Shown here: positions 10,678 to 20,272 of the stretch, in pieces
Layout of the letters: each line of letters starts with the position of its first letter
How positions within the stretch are numbered: the stretch's first letter is position 1
Origin: Mangrovibacter yixingensis
GTDB taxonomy: Bacteria; Pseudomonadota; Gammaproteobacteria; Enterobacterales; Enterobacteriaceae
DNA: 64,000 nucleotides
Assembly: GCF_020523985.1 (NCBI RefSeq)
Contig: NZ_JAIVKM010000001.1
Span: 310,001 to 374,000, forward strand
Reading direction: 5' to 3'
Position numbers and translations under genes: made by a program
Notes under the pieces: model-generated
Told to the model about the DNA's origin: nothing
The model's database searches: none
What the model saw: only the letters and a program-made list of their open reading frames with translations

Positions 10678-12552
10678 ATGATGGACACGTTACGTGCGGC
10701 ATCCAGCAATGTCGTACTCAAGATCATTTTGGGGATAATTATCCTGTCATTCATTTTGACAGGAGTAAGTAGTTACCTCATTGGCGGTAGCAACGATTTT
10801 GCCGCAAAAGTTAACGGCCAGAAAATTGACCGTGCACAATTTGAAAATGCGGTAACCGCAGAACGCAGCAGCATGCAACAAAAGCTGGGCGATCAGTATT
10901 CCGTACTGGCTTCCAACGCTGGCTATATGCAGGAAATGCGTCAACAAATCCTGCAGCGTCTGATTGACGAAGCACTGATAGACCAGTACGCAAAACATCT
11001 GGGCCTGAGCATTAGCGATGACCAGATTAAACAGAATATCTTCAACACCCAGGCTTTCCAGAATAACGGTAAATTCGATAACAATCGTTTTAATACTGTT
11101 CTGGCTAACGCCAGGTATACACCAGAACGCTACGCAGAAATTCTGCGCCACCAGCTCACAACTCAACAGTTGATTGATGCGGTAGAAGGCACTGGTTTTA
11201 TTCTGCCTGGTGAAGAAAATCGCCTGGCTGCACTTGTTTCTCAAAAACGTGTTGTCCGTGAAGCCACTATTGATGTGAAAGCGCTGGCAGAGAAGCAAAC
11301 TGCACCAGAAGATGCTGTTAAAGCATATTACGACCAGCACCAGTCACTTTACCTCGTTCCGGAACAATTCCGCGTCAGTTATATCAAACTGGATGCCGCG
11401 GATATGAAAGCTAACGTGACTGACGCCGATATTCAGGCCTATTACGATGAGCACCGTGCTGAGTTTACTCAACCCCAGCGTGATCGTTACAGTGTGATTC
11501 AGACCAAAACGGAAAAAGACGCGCAGGACGTGCTGGATGCACTGAAAAAGGGTGCTGATTTTGCCGCGTTGGCGAAAGAGAAATCCACGGATATTATTTC
11601 TGCCCGTAAAGGCGGTGATATGGGGTGGCTGGAGCTATCAACCACACCGGATGAACTGAAAAATGCCGGGCTGACCGAAAAAGGGCAGTTGTCAGGCGTT
11701 ATTAAATCTTCTGTAGGTTTCCTGGTTGTTCGCCTCGATGACATTCAGCCTGCAGTACTTAAACCACTGGCAGATGTGCGTGACTCAATCGCGGAAAAAG
11801 TGAAAGGCGAAAAAGCGCTGGATGCCTATTATGCACTGCAACAGAAAGTCAGTGATGCAGCCAGTAACGACAACCAGTCTCTGGAAGCAGCAGAGCAGGT
11901 TGCCGGTGTTAAAGCGGTAGAAACTGGTTGGTTCTCGCAGGATTCCGTTCCGGCTGAACTGAACTTTAAACCAGTGACCGATGCAATCTTCAACGGTGGC
12001 TTGCTGGGGCAGGATGGTGCGCCGGGTAGTAACTCTGACATCATCACTGTAGACGGTGATCGCGCGTTTGTTGTGCGTATCGCGGAGCATAAAGCAGAAA
12101 GCACTAAGCCTTTGTCAGAGGTACATGACCAGGTAGTCGCTGCAGTGAAAATGCAGAAAGCCAGTGAACAGGCCCGTATTCAGGCCAGCAAACTGCTTAC
12201 TGAGTTAAAAGCCGGTAAAGGCGACGATGCCATGAAAGCGGCGGGCCTTACCTTTGGCGAAAAACAAACGCTTACGCGCAGTGGTCAGGACCCGGTTACA
12301 CGAGCGGCTTTTGAACTGCCGTTACCAGCGAAAGACCAGCCGGTTTATGGCACCAGTAATGATTTGCAGGGCAATGTACTTATTATTGCACTGGATTCTG
12401 TAGAAGCTGGTGACATGCCAGAAGCACAAAAATCTGCCATGGCAAGCCAGGTTGCCAATAATAACGCGCAAATTGCGCTGGAATCGCTGCTCAATACATT
12501 GCGTAAGGAAGCGAAAATCAAAGTCAGTGATATTGTGCAACAGCAGCAATAA
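10678..12552 (+). CDS. ppiD: PpiD periplasmic chaperone / parvulin-type foldase
   Basis: PpiD is an inner-membrane anchored chaperone that associates with the SecYEG translocon and helps outer membrane proteins leave it. The 624-residue product has one N-terminal membrane helix (about residues 16-34, LKIILGIIILSFILTGVSSYL) and then a large periplasmic SurA-like region. The parvulin domain lies at about 266-356 (RDRYSVIQTKTEKDAQDVL to VGFLVVRLDDIQP). In E. coli this parvulin domain has lost isomerase activity and the same is likely here. Length is one residue more than in E. coli. It ends in its own terminator. Confidence 0.96.
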   Translation: MMDTLRAASSNVVLKIILGIIILSFILTGVSSYLIGGSNDFAAKVNGQKIDRAQFENAVTAERSSMQQKLGDQYSVLASNAGYMQEMRQQILQRLIDEALIDQYAKHLGLSISDDQIKQNIFNTQAFQNNGKFDNNRFNTVLANARYTPERYAEILRHQLTTQQLIDAVEGTGFILPGEENRLAALVSQKRVVREATIDVKALAEKQTAPEDAVKAYYDQHQSLYLVPEQFRVSYIKLDAADMKANVTDADIQAYYDEHRAEFTQPQRDRYSVIQTKTEKDAQDVLDALKKGADFAALAKEKSTDIISARKGGDMGWLELSTTPDELKNAGLTEKGQLSGVIKSSVGFLVVRLDDIQPAVLKPLADVRDSIAEKVKGEKALDAYYALQQKVSDAASNDNQSLEAAEQVAGVKAVETGWFSQDSVPAELNFKPVTDAIFNGGLLGQDGAPGSNSDIITVDGDRAFVVRIAEHKAESTKPLSEVHDQVVAAVKMQKASEQARIQASKLLTELKAGKGDDAMKAAGLTFGEKQTLTRSGQDPVTRAAFELPLPAKDQPVYGTSNDLQGNVLIIALDSVEAGDMPEAQKSAMASQVANNNAQIALESLLNTLRKEAKIKVSDIVQQQQ

Positions 12553-12592
12553 CAAACCTGATCGCATCCTTTTGCAATAAATTGCAACAGAC

Positions 12593-12615
12593 AAGGGCCG
12601 CTTTCGCGGCCCTTT
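12593..12615 (+). terminator. Rho-independent terminator of ppiD
   Basis: AAGGGCCGC and GCGGCCCTT pair perfectly around TTTC; the T run behind it is short. Confidence 0.75.
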
Positions 12616-12678
12616 CCATTTCTATAATTCACCGTTTGTTCTCCAGTTTTGTTCAGTTTACTGTTCACAGGCTGTTAA

Positions 12679-13005
<327 letters not shown>

Positions 13006-13035
13006 ATGTTGCATAACTGTTAATTTTTGCCACAA

Positions 13036-13069
13036 TAATGAGGTCATACCAGTTGGTGTGACCTCATTA
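13036..13069 (+). promoter_or_regulatory. Inverted repeat with FadR-like site before fadM
   Basis: The arms TAATGAGGTCA (13036-13046) and TGACCTCATTA (13059-13069) are perfect. Within it, 13051-13067 carries TGGTGTGACCT, resembling the FadR operator core TGGTNNGACC, at 11 of 17 positions of the full consensus by my reading. In E. coli fadM is repressed by FadR, so an operator here is plausible. The same sequence could instead act as a ybaV 3' hairpin, but no T run follows. Confidence 0.5.
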
Positions 13070-13104
13070 CTCATAACAACATACAAGGCATACAGGCTAT
13101 GGCT

Positions 13105-13503
13105 ATGCAGACTGAAATCACTGTTCGTGGGTTCCATTTGGATGTTTACCAGCATGTGAATAATGCGCGTTATTTAGAGTTCCTCGAAGAAGCCCGCTGG
13201 GCCGCCCTGGAAGAAGAAGAAAGCTTCCGCTGGATGAGTGCACAAAATATTGCCTTTGTCGTCGTCAATATCAATATCAACTACCGGCGTCCGGCTTTGC
13301 TGGGGGAGCGTTTACTGGTGACCAGCGCACTTAAACAACTCAACGGGAAGAGTGGTGTACTAAGCCAGGTTATTACACTCCAGCCTGGGGGAGAAGTGGT
13401 GGCGGATGCACTGATTACATTTGTATGTGTCGATTTGAAGAGCCAGAAAGCGCTGCCAGTAGAAGGTGAGTTAAAAGAGAAACTGATGCAGATGATTGGT
13501 TAA
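13105..13503 (+). CDS. fadM: Long-chain acyl-CoA thioesterase III
   Basis: FadM is a hotdog-fold thioesterase that cleaves long-chain acyl-CoAs, including those not readily degraded by beta-oxidation. The start at 13105 gives 132 residues as in E. coli and has an AGG eight bases before it; an ATG two codons upstream (13099) is also possible, with AAGG ten bases before that. The 4-hydroxybenzoyl-CoA thioesterase motif is clear in LDVYQHVNNARYLEFLEEARW, where the Asp is the expected catalytic residue. A FadR-like site lies just upstream. Confidence 0.94.
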   Translation: MQTEITVRGFHLDVYQHVNNARYLEFLEEARWAALEEEESFRWMSAQNIAFVVVNININYRRPALLGERLLVTSALKQLNGKSGVLSQVITLQPGGEVVADALITFVCVDLKSQKALPVEGELKEKLMQMIG

Positions 13504-13509
13504 ACCCAC

Positions 13510-13533
13510 ACTGGCATGCCTTAGCGTGCCAGT
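13510..13533. terminator. Hairpin between convergent fadM and queC
   Basis: ACTGGCA and TGCCAGT pair around a ten-base loop. There is no clear T run on either strand, so its strength as a terminator is uncertain. Confidence 0.5.
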
Positions 13534-13546
13534 TGGATTAGCGGCT

Positions 13547-14242
13547 TTAGCGCAGCCCTGTTTTTTGCTTCATTTCTGCCATGACGGCGGTTTTATCGGC
13601 CAGGTAGTGTTTCAGGCCATTGGCACGCAGGTGACAGGATGCGCACTCGCCGCAACCATCTCCCTTAATGCCGTTATAGCAGGTTAGTGTTTCAGCGCGA
13701 ATTAAATCGAGTTTTCCCCAGTAATCAGCCAAAGCCCAGGTCTGCGCTTTATCTATCCACATCAATGGTGTTTCAAAGCGAATCTCACTGGCCATGCCGA
13801 GGTTAACGGCGTGGTTCAGTGCTTTCACGAACTCATCGCGGCAATCCGGGTAACCGGAGAAATCCGTCTCACATACACCGGTAATAACCGCTTCGGCTTT
13901 TACTTGCCAGGCGTAAATCGCGGCCAGGGTTAAAAACAGAATATTGCGCCCAGGAACAAATGTATTGGGGATACCACTGTCATTCGGGTCATAATCAGGA
14001 ACCGGGATGCTATCACGGGTCAGGCTACTTACCGCCAGTTCATTTAGCAAACCGACATCCAGCACTTTGTGTGCACAGGCCCCCAGTTTCAGTGCCAGTT
14101 CACGCGCTATATCAATTTCAGCCCGGTGGCGTTGCCCATAATCAAATGTGACGCAATGCACTTCGTCATACTGGTGTAGTGCCTGAATCAGGCAAGTAGT
14201 GGAGTCCTGCCCACCACTGAACACGACAACAGCACGTTTCAT
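13547..14242 (-). CDS. queC: 7-cyano-7-deazaguanine (preQ0) synthase
   Basis: QueC converts 7-carboxy-7-deazaguanine to preQ0 with ammonia and ATP, a step of queuosine tRNA modification. The 231 residues match the E. coli length. The N-terminal PP-loop [10 protein letters not shown] binds ATP, and the C-terminal zinc site is the four-cysteine cluster in [19 protein letters not shown]. It is a single gene on the minus strand, convergent with fadM. Confidence 0.97.
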   Translation of the reverse strand: MKRAVVVFSGGQDSTTCLIQALHQYDEVHCVTFDYGQRHRAEIDIARELALKLGACAHKVLDVGLLNELAVSSLTRDSIPVPDYDPNDSGIPNTFVPGRNILFLTLAAIYAWQVKAEAVITGVCETDFSGYPDCRDEFVKALNHAVNLGMASEIRFETPLMWIDKAQTWALADYWGKLDLIRAETLTCYNGIKGDGCGECASCHLRANGLKHYLADKTAVMAEMKQKTGLR

Positions 14243-14320
14243 AGTAAACCTTGTAATAAATGAGAATAGATGGGGTATGGTAACGCGCCTGCCGCTGGCT
14301 CACCAGCTTCATAAGAAGGA

Positions 14321-14354
14321 AGGTGCGGGTTTGATTCAAATCAAACCCGCACCT
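14321..14354. terminator. Strong hairpin terminator between ccdA and queC
   Basis: Sixteen-base arms (14321-14336 and 14339-14354, beginning AGGTGCGGGTTTGATT) pair perfectly across two bases. On the minus strand it follows ccdA and is trailed by TTCCTTCTT; on the plus strand the run is ATTTTTTG. It likely ends the ccdA transcript before queC. Confidence 0.75.
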
Positions 14355-14416
14355 GGTTATTTTTTGCTGTTGGGTTGTCTGACTGGCCATGCATCAGCCT
14401 GAATGCAGCTAGCCTG

Positions 14417-15460
14417 TTATTTCAGCAACGCTTGTAAAGCCTGGCGGGATTCGCTCAGGTCGCCAATGTTGGCTGCAACCCATTCAGGGTTGTAGTAACT
14501 TTCCAGGTAACGTTCACCGCTGTCACACAGTAAGGTAACAATTGAACCGGTTTGGCCGGCATCACGCATTTGTGTTGCAAGGCTCAGTACACCCCACATA
14601 TTGGTACCTGTTGACGCGCCCACTTTGCGGCCTAGTACAGTTTCAAGCCACTGCATGGCAACAATTGTGGCACTGTCTGGTACACGCATCATGTCATCAA
14701 TCACCCCGGGAATAAATGATGGTTCCACGCGCGGGCGTCCAATTCCTTCAATGCGGCTTCCCGTATCACTCCGGCGCTGGTTGTCACCATCTCGCCAGTA
14801 GTTCAGAAACACTGAGTTTTCCGGGTCGACAACCATCAGGCGGGTTTTATGCCCCTGATGGCGTAAGTAACGGCCAATGGTTGCTGATGTCCCACCTGTG
14901 CCAGCGCTCATGACGATGTACTCAGGTTCGGGGTAAGGTTCGTTTGCCATCTGGCGAAAAATACTGTCAGCAATATTATTGTTACCACGCCAGTCTGTTG
15001 CCCGTTCAGCATAAGTGAACTGGTCCATATAATGGCCATTAAGCTCGCGGGCCAGTGTTTCGGATGCATCATAAATTTGACAAGGGCTGTCGACAAAATG
15101 GCAGCGGCCACCATAAAACGTAATCTGCTCAATTTTACGCCTGGCCGTACAGCCCGGCATAACGGCAATAAAAGGCAGCCCCAGCAAACGTGCGAAGTAG
15201 GCTTCAGAAACAGCAGTAGAACCGGAAGATGCCTCAATAATCGTGGTATCCTCCTTGATCCAGCCATTGCACAGCCCGTACAAAAATAGTGAGCGGGCCA
15301 GGCGGTGTTTCAGGCTACCTGTTGGATGGGTGCTCTCATCTTTAAGATAGATATATATGCCCGGAAACGCCGGCAGTGCCAGGCGAATTAAATGAGTATC
15401 TGCGGAACGTTGGTAATCTGCATTAATTTCACGAATGGCGTGTGCTACCCAGTTGTTCAT
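14417..15460 (-). CDS. ccdA: PLP-dependent cysteine desulfhydrase of the cysteine synthase family
   Basis: This 347-residue protein is a fold type II PLP enzyme of the cysteine synthase/cystathionine beta-synthase family, with the Schiff-base lysine expected at Lys51 (PTGSLKHR), the substrate loop [17 protein letters not shown], and the glycine-rich phosphate loop [12 protein letters not shown]. It is divergent from an Lrp-type regulator (15576-16031) at the place of ybaO/decR. In Pantoea ananatis the same pair was described as ccdA (cysteine-inducible cysteine desulfhydrase) and ccdR. On family and context I assign that role: degrading excess cysteine to pyruvate, ammonia and sulfide. A cysteine synthase reaction cannot be excluded from sequence alone. 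It occupies the slot where E. coli has ybaE and cof. Confidence 0.8.
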   Translation of the reverse strand: MNNWVAHAIREINADYQRSADTHLIRLALPAFPGIYIYLKDESTHPTGSLKHRLARSLFLYGLCNGWIKEDTTIIEASSGSTAVSEAYFARLLGLPFIAVMPGCTARRKIEQITFYGGRCHFVDSPCQIYDASETLARELNGHYMDQFTYAERATDWRGNNNIADSIFRQMANEPYPEPEYIVMSAGTGGTSATIGRYLRHQGHKTRLMVVDPENSVFLNYWRDGDNQRRSDTGSRIEGIGRPRVEPSFIPGVIDDMMRVPDSATIVAMQWLETVLGRKVGASTGTNMWGVLSLATQMRDAGQTGSIVTLLCDSGERYLESYYNPEWVAANIGDLSESRQALQALLK

Positions 15461-15575
15461 AGTTCTTGCCTGTTTGTCAATTTGTGCTCAGCGTACCGTA
15501 GCTTGCAGGGAAAAAAGTTGCTATTTTGCCTGTCATGTTGACCATTAAGAGAAAATATTTCTCTTTGAGGTGGGA

Positions 15576-16031
15576 ATGTTAGATAAAACAGATCGTCATT
15601 TGTTAGCGCTATTACAGGAAGACTGCACATGCTCTTTGCAGGCGTTGGCGGATGCCGTTAATCTGACCACAACACCCTGCTGGAAACGGCTGAAACGCCT
15701 TGAGGATGAAGGGTATATCCTGGGCAAAGTGGCATTGTTAAACCCAGAACTTTTGGGGCTGAACCTCACGGCATTTGTGCTGATAAAAACGCAGAATCAC
15801 AGTAGTGAATGGTATAACCAGTTTGTCAGTGTTGTTTCTGCCATGACTGAGGTGTTGGGTTTTTGGCGCATGGCCGGTGAATACGATTACTTGTTGCGCG
15901 TACAGGTGGCGGATATGAAGCGGTTTGATGATTTTTATAAGCGTTTGGTCAACAATGTGCCGGGTCTGAGCGATGTCACTTCGAGTTTTGCCATGGAGCA
16001 GATAAAATACACCACATCATTGCCACTGTAG
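15576..16031 (+). CDS. decR: Lrp/AsnC-type cysteine-responsive regulator
   Basis: DecR (YbaO, called CcdR in Pantoea) senses cysteine and activates genes for its detoxification. The ATG at 15576 with GAGG six bases before it gives 151 residues beginning [10 protein letters not shown]; the earlier GTG is inside the ribosome binding site. An N-terminal AsnC-type helix-turn-helix ([24 protein letters not shown]) is followed by the RAM ligand-binding domain (LTAFVLIKT to [15 protein letters not shown]). Its divergent neighbour is the cysteine desulfhydrase gene, which is its likely target; the 115-base gap should hold the operator. Confidence 0.93.
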   Translation: MLDKTDRHLLALLQEDCTCSLQALADAVNLTTTPCWKRLKRLEDEGYILGKVALLNPELLGLNLTAFVLIKTQNHSSEWYNQFVSVVSAMTEVLGFWRMAGEYDYLLRVQVADMKRFDDFYKRLVNNVPGLSDVTSSFAMEQIKYTTSLPL

Positions 16032-16104
16032 GCACACGTTCATTATTTGATTCATTTCACACAATAAACTGGCTTATGACAGGCCAGTCTCAGGACTCGT
16101 AGCT

Positions 16105-17874
16105 GTGCGATTATTTGCTCAACTTCATTGGTATTTCCGCCGGGAATGGCGCCGTTATTTGGGTGCGGTGACGCTGCTCATTATGATTGCAATTTTGCAA
16201 CTCGCTCCGCCTAAGCTGGTGGGTATTATTGTTGATGGTGTCACGCTGGAACATTTTACTCTCAGCAAATTACTGTTGTGGATTGGGGCGATGGCCGCTA
16301 TCGCTGTCGTGGTGTATTTACTGCGTTATGTCTGGCGGGTGCTGTTATTTGGCGCATCTTACCGGCTGGCGGTTGAGTTACGTGCGGATTTTTACCGCCA
16401 GTTGAGCCGCCAGAGTCCGGCATTTTACTTGCGCCACCGTACAGGTGACTTGATGGCTCGAGCAACCAATGATGTTGACCGGGTGGTGTTTGCAGCCGGA
16501 GAAGGGGTGTTGACCCTGGTTGATTCACTGGTGATGGGCTGTGCTGTATTAGTGGTGATGTGTACTCAAATTAGCTGGCAGTTGACTCTACTGGCGTTAC
16601 TGCCAATGCCTGTGATGGCGCTGGTTATCAAGCGCTATGGTGAACAGTTACACCAACGCTTCAAACTGGCTCAGGCCGCATTTTCCTCCCTCAATGATCG
16701 GACACAAGAAAGCCTGACCAGCATCCGCATGATTAAAGCTTTCGGCCTTGAAGACCGCCAGTCTGCCTTGTTTGCTGAAGATGCCAGGGATACGGGGGAG
16801 AAAAATATGCGGGTTGCGACTGTGGATGCTCGCTTTGATCCAACCATTTATGTCGCTATCGCAACAGCGAATATGCTTGCCATTGGCGGGGGAGCATGGA
16901 TGGTCAGCCAGGGCATGTTGACACTTGGGCAACTGACAAGTTTTGCGATGTACCTGGGGCTGATGATTTGGCCAATGCTGGCGCTTGCCTGGATGTTCAA
17001 TATTGTTGAGCGTGGCAGTGCTGCCTATAGCCGTATTCGTGATTTGCTGGCGGAAAAACCTGTTGTAGAAGATGGCTCGCAGGTGTTACCCACAGGGCCG
17101 GGAAAACTGGTCTGCCAGATCAATTCGTTTACCTGGCCGGGGAGCCAGCATCCCCAATTGCATCAAGTGGATTTTACTCTGGCCCCGGGGCAAATTCTGG
17201 GGTTATGTGGCCCAACCGGTGGCGGTAAAAGTACGTTGTTGTCGCTGGTGCAACGCCATTTCGACATAGATGACGGTGATATTTCGTTTCACGATATGCC
17301 GCTGCGCCAGTTGCAGCTTAGCAGTTGGCACCAACGGTTGGCTGTCGTTAATCAGACACCTTTTTTATTTTCTGACACAGTGGCGAACAATATTTCTCTT
17401 GGCAAACCCGGTGCCAGCCAGGCTGAAATTGAGGCGGTTGCGAAGCTCGCCAGTGTTCATGACGATATTCTGCGTCTGCCGCAAGGTTATGCAACCGAAG
17501 TAGGCGAGAGAGGGGTGATGCTCTCCGGGGGGCAAAAACAACGTATATCTATTGCGCGCGCACTCTTGCTCAATGCTGAAATCTTGATCCTCGATGATGC
17601 GTTATCCGCAGTTGACGGCAGAACTGAGCAACAAATATTGCACAACCTGAGACAATGGGGTTCAGGGCACACGCTGATTATCAGTGCTCACCGTTTATCA
17701 GCACTTACTGAAGCCAGTGAAATACTGGTTCTTCAACAAGGGAATGTGGTGCAACGTGGCCGCCACACAGACTTGGCAAACCAGCAGGGCTGGTATCGCG
17801 ATATGTACCGTTACCAGCAGTTGGAAGCAGCACTGGATGAAGAAGATGAAACCGGGGAGCAGGCCCATGCGTAA
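16105..17874 (+). CDS. mdlA: Heterodimeric ABC exporter subunit MdlA
   Basis: MdlA is a half transporter with an N-terminal six-helix membrane domain and a C-terminal ATPase domain, and pairs with MdlB as a multidrug-like exporter whose substrate is not known. It starts with GTG at 16105 and has 589 residues. Walker A is GPTGGGKST, the signature is LSGGQKQR, and Walker B is ILILDDALS, where the usual catalytic Glu is Asp. This marks the degenerate ATP site common in heterodimeric exporters. mdlB overlaps its end by eight bases, so the two are translationally coupled. Confidence 0.95.
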   Translation: MRLFAQLHWYFRREWRRYLGAVTLLIMIAILQLAPPKLVGIIVDGVTLEHFTLSKLLLWIGAMAAIAVVVYLLRYVWRVLLFGASYRLAVELRADFYRQLSRQSPAFYLRHRTGDLMARATNDVDRVVFAAGEGVLTLVDSLVMGCAVLVVMCTQISWQLTLLALLPMPVMALVIKRYGEQLHQRFKLAQAAFSSLNDRTQESLTSIRMIKAFGLEDRQSALFAEDARDTGEKNMRVATVDARFDPTIYVAIATANMLAIGGGAWMVSQGMLTLGQLTSFAMYLGLMIWPMLALAWMFNIVERGSAAYSRIRDLLAEKPVVEDGSQVLPTGPGKLVCQINSFTWPGSQHPQLHQVDFTLAPGQILGLCGPTGGGKSTLLSLVQRHFDIDDGDISFHDMPLRQLQLSSWHQRLAVVNQTPFLFSDTVANNISLGKPGASQAEIEAVAKLASVHDDILRLPQGYATEVGERGVMLSGGQKQRISIARALLLNAEILILDDALSAVDGRTEQQILHNLRQWGSGHTLIISAHRLSALTEASEILVLQQGNVVQRGRHTDLANQQGWYRDMYRYQQLEAALDEEDETGEQAHA

Positions 17875-19651
17875 TCCACAGCAACCCGCATTATGGCCTA
17901 CTCTGAAACGGCTACTGGCCTATGGCTCACCCTGGCGTAAATCTATTATCAAAGCGGTGATTATGCTGTGGGTGGCTTCGGCGGCGGAAGTGAGTGGCCC
18001 GGCCTTAATCAGTTACTTTATTGACCACCTGGTTGCAGAAAAACAATTGCCTCTGGCTATGGTTTGCGGGCTGGCTGCTGCTTATATCCTGTTACAAGCT
18101 CTGGCCGCATTGCTGCATTACTCGCAGGCTTTGCTGTTTAACGAAGCCGCTGTTGGGGTTGTGCAACAATTGCGTACTGACGTTATGGATGCTGCGTTGC
18201 GCCAGCCAGTGAGTGCATTTGATACCCAACCTGTTGGGCAACTTATTTCTCGTGTCACCAATGACACAGAAGTGATCCGCGATCTGTATGTCACTGTTGT
18301 TGCCACGGTATTGCGCAGTGCTGCATTGATTGGTGCGATGCTGGTAGCAATGTTTTCCTTAAATTGGCGTATGGCGCTGGTGGCGGTTGTCATTTTCCCT
18401 GCGGTGTTGGTGGTGATGCTGGTTTACCAGCGTCTGAGCACACCTATTGTCCGGCGTGTACGCAGTTATCTGGCTGATATTAATGATGGCTTTAATGAAG
18501 CCGTCAACGGTATGGGGGTTATTCAGCAATTTCGCCAGCAGTTGCGCTTTGGTAAAAAACTCGCGGATGCCAGTGAAGCGCATTATGACGCACGTATGCA
18601 AACCCTGAAACTCGAGGGTTTTTTACTCCGGCCTTTATTAAGTTTATTTTCCGCGCTGATTCTGTGTGGCCTGCTGTTTCAGTTTGGCTATGCCGGTAAT
18701 GGTGCAGTAGAAGTTGGGGTGTTGTATGCCTTTATTAGTTATCTTGGGCGGCTGAATGAGCCTTTAATTCAGCTAACAACCCAGCAATCCATGCTACAAC
18801 AGGCGGTTGTAGCGGGTGAACGCGTGTTTGAGTTAATGGACTGCCAGCAGCAGCGCTATGGTTCGGATACCCGGCCACTGGCATCCGGGCGTGTTGATAT
18901 CTCTGAACTCTCCTTTGCTTACCGCAACGGCCAGTATGTGCTGCGGGATATCAATCTGCAGGCACCAGCAAAAAGCTTTATTGCCCTGGTGGGGCATACG
19001 GGAAGTGGTAAGAGCACTCTGGCAAATTTATTGATGGGTTATTACCCGTTGTCTCAAGGGGAAATTCGCCTTGATGGCCGCCCGTTAGAGAGCCTGAGCC
19101 ATAGTGTCCTGCGTAAAGGTGTGGCGATGGTGCAGCAAGACCCGGTGGTGATGGCTGAATCGCTATATATGAATGTGACATTGGGGCGTGATGTCAGTGA
19201 AGAGCGAGTTTGGCAGGCACTGGAAACTGTGCAACTGGCTGGCCTTGTGCGCTCAATGCCTGAGGGCATTCATACCCAATTAGGGGAGCAGGGGAATACA
19301 TTGTCGGTCGGGCAAAAACAACTGCTGGCTCTTGCCAGGGTGCTGGTAGATACGCCGGAAATCCTTATTTTGGATGAGGCAACAGCGAATATTGATTCTG
19401 GTACCGAACAGGCGATAGGGCATGCACTTAGTGCATTACGCCAGCGGACAACGCTTGTTGTGATTGCTCACCGGCTTTCTACTATTACTCAGGCTGATAC
19501 CATTCTGGTGTTGCACCGTGGGCAGGCAGTTGAGAGTGGCAGGCATGATGCACTTTTGGCGAAGCGTGGCCGTTACTGGCAAATGTACCAGTTACAACTG
19601 GCTGGCGAAGAATTAGCCTCCAGCGGCTACGAAGAGTCTGCGGTTGTGTGA
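17867..19651 (+). CDS. mdlB: Heterodimeric ABC exporter subunit MdlB
   Basis: MdlB is the partner half transporter of MdlA. The start at 17867 gives 594 residues beginning [11 protein letters not shown], close to the 593 of E. coli; the frame is open further upstream inside mdlA but that part is not protein-like. It has six predicted membrane helices, then Walker [10 protein letters not shown], an altered signature LSVGQKQL, and a standard Walker [11 protein letters not shown] with the catalytic Glu. Together with MdlA this predicts one normal and one degenerate ATP site. An AGGCCC stretch inside mdlA is the only weak ribosome binding site, consistent with coupling. Confidence 0.95.
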   Translation: MRNPQQPALWPTLKRLLAYGSPWRKSIIKAVIMLWVASAAEVSGPALISYFIDHLVAEKQLPLAMVCGLAAAYILLQALAALLHYSQALLFNEAAVGVVQQLRTDVMDAALRQPVSAFDTQPVGQLISRVTNDTEVIRDLYVTVVATVLRSAALIGAMLVAMFSLNWRMALVAVVIFPAVLVVMLVYQRLSTPIVRRVRSYLADINDGFNEAVNGMGVIQQFRQQLRFGKKLADASEAHYDARMQTLKLEGFLLRPLLSLFSALILCGLLFQFGYAGNGAVEVGVLYAFISYLGRLNEPLIQLTTQQSMLQQAVVAGERVFELMDCQQQRYGSDTRPLASGRVDISELSFAYRNGQYVLRDINLQAPAKSFIALVGHTGSGKSTLANLLMGYYPLSQGEIRLDGRPLESLSHSVLRKGVAMVQQDPVVMAESLYMNVTLGRDVSEERVWQALETVQLAGLVRSMPEGIHTQLGEQGNTLSVGQKQLLALARVLVDTPEILILDEATANIDSGTEQAIGHALSALRQRTTLVVIAHRLSTITQADTILVLHRGQAVESGRHDALLAKRGRYWQMYQLQLAGEELASSGYEESAVV

Positions 19652-19682
19652 TGCACCATTATCTGGCGAACATTTGACCCAT

Positions 19683-19738
19683 TGCACTATTGGTGCAGTG
19701 GTTTTTATAAAAACGCACTGTTTTGGTGCGTTTTTGTT
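19683..19738 (+). promoter_or_regulatory. NtrC-like boxes overlapping the mdlB terminator hairpin
   Basis: GCACTGTTTTGGTGC at 19715-19729 fits the NtrC pattern GCAC-N6-GGTGC, and TGCACTATTGGTGCA at 19683-19697 is a shorter-spaced relative. They lie about 140 and 170 bases upstream of the expected glnK start point. The second one is also the stem of a hairpin (AAACGCAC with GTGCGTTT) followed by TTTTTGTTTTT, which is a good terminator for mdlAB. Both readings may be true. Confidence 0.55.
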
Positions 19739-19835
19739 TTTCAGGAATGTTCTTGTCGACAACATTATTTCCTGCTTATTCAGTTAACCCGCCTCTCACC
19801 TCGTTAAGACGCTGAAAGTTGCAGATTTATACTTT

Positions 19836-19850
19836 TGGCACGTTGATTGC
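19836..19850 (+). promoter_or_regulatory. Sigma-54 promoter of glnK-amtB
   Basis: TGGCAC at 19836-19841, five bases, and TTGC at 19847-19850 match the -24/-12 consensus of RpoN promoters exactly. It lies about 55 bases before the glnK ATG, as expected for the NtrC-controlled glnKamtB operon. Confidence 0.88.
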
Positions 19851-19903
19851 TTAATAATCCCTGTTCGCTGCGGCACTTACCGATTTCTTACTGGAGGGGA
19901 TTT

Positions 19904-20242
19904 ATGAAGCTGGTTACCGTGGTAATTAAACCATTCAAACTGGAAGACGTGCGTGAAGCGCTTTCATCGATTGGCATTCAAGGGCTGACAGTGACTGAAG
20001 TGAAAGGCTTTGGTCGCCAGAAAGGGCACGCCGAGTTGTACCGCGGGGCAGAATACAGCGTTAACTTTCTCCCGAAAGTGAAAATTGACGTAGCCATCGC
20101 TGACGATCAACTCGATGAAGTTATTGATGTAATTAGTAAAGCTGCCTATACAGGCAAAATTGGCGACGGCAAAATTTTCGTTGCTGAATTACAACGTGTT
20201 ATTCGTATTCGTACGGGCGAAGCCGACGAAGCGGCCCTCTGA
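19904..20242 (+). CDS. glnK: PII-type nitrogen regulatory protein GlnK
   Basis: GlnK is a trimeric PII signal protein that binds ATP/ADP and 2-oxoglutarate and blocks AmtB when nitrogen is plentiful. The ATG at 19904 behind GGAGGGGA gives 112 residues, the family length; the frame extends upstream without support. The T-loop contains Tyr51 (ELYRGAEYSVNF), the uridylylation site, and the B-loop TGKIGDGKIF is intact. amtB follows after 30 bases in the same operon. Confidence 0.98.
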   Translation: MKLVTVVIKPFKLEDVREALSSIGIQGLTVTEVKGFGRQKGHAELYRGAEYSVNFLPKVKIDVAIADDQLDEVIDVISKAAYTGKIGDGKIFVAELQRVIRIRTGEADEAAL

Positions 20243-20272
20243 TTCCTGGCACTGGTGAAAGGGATGGATAAA

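Noticed and set aside
17684-17866. Upstream extension of mdlB inside mdlA
   Set aside because: The 61 additional residues are out-of-frame mdlA sequence; the MRNPQQPAL start fits the family length and overlaps mdlA by eight bases as expected for coupling.
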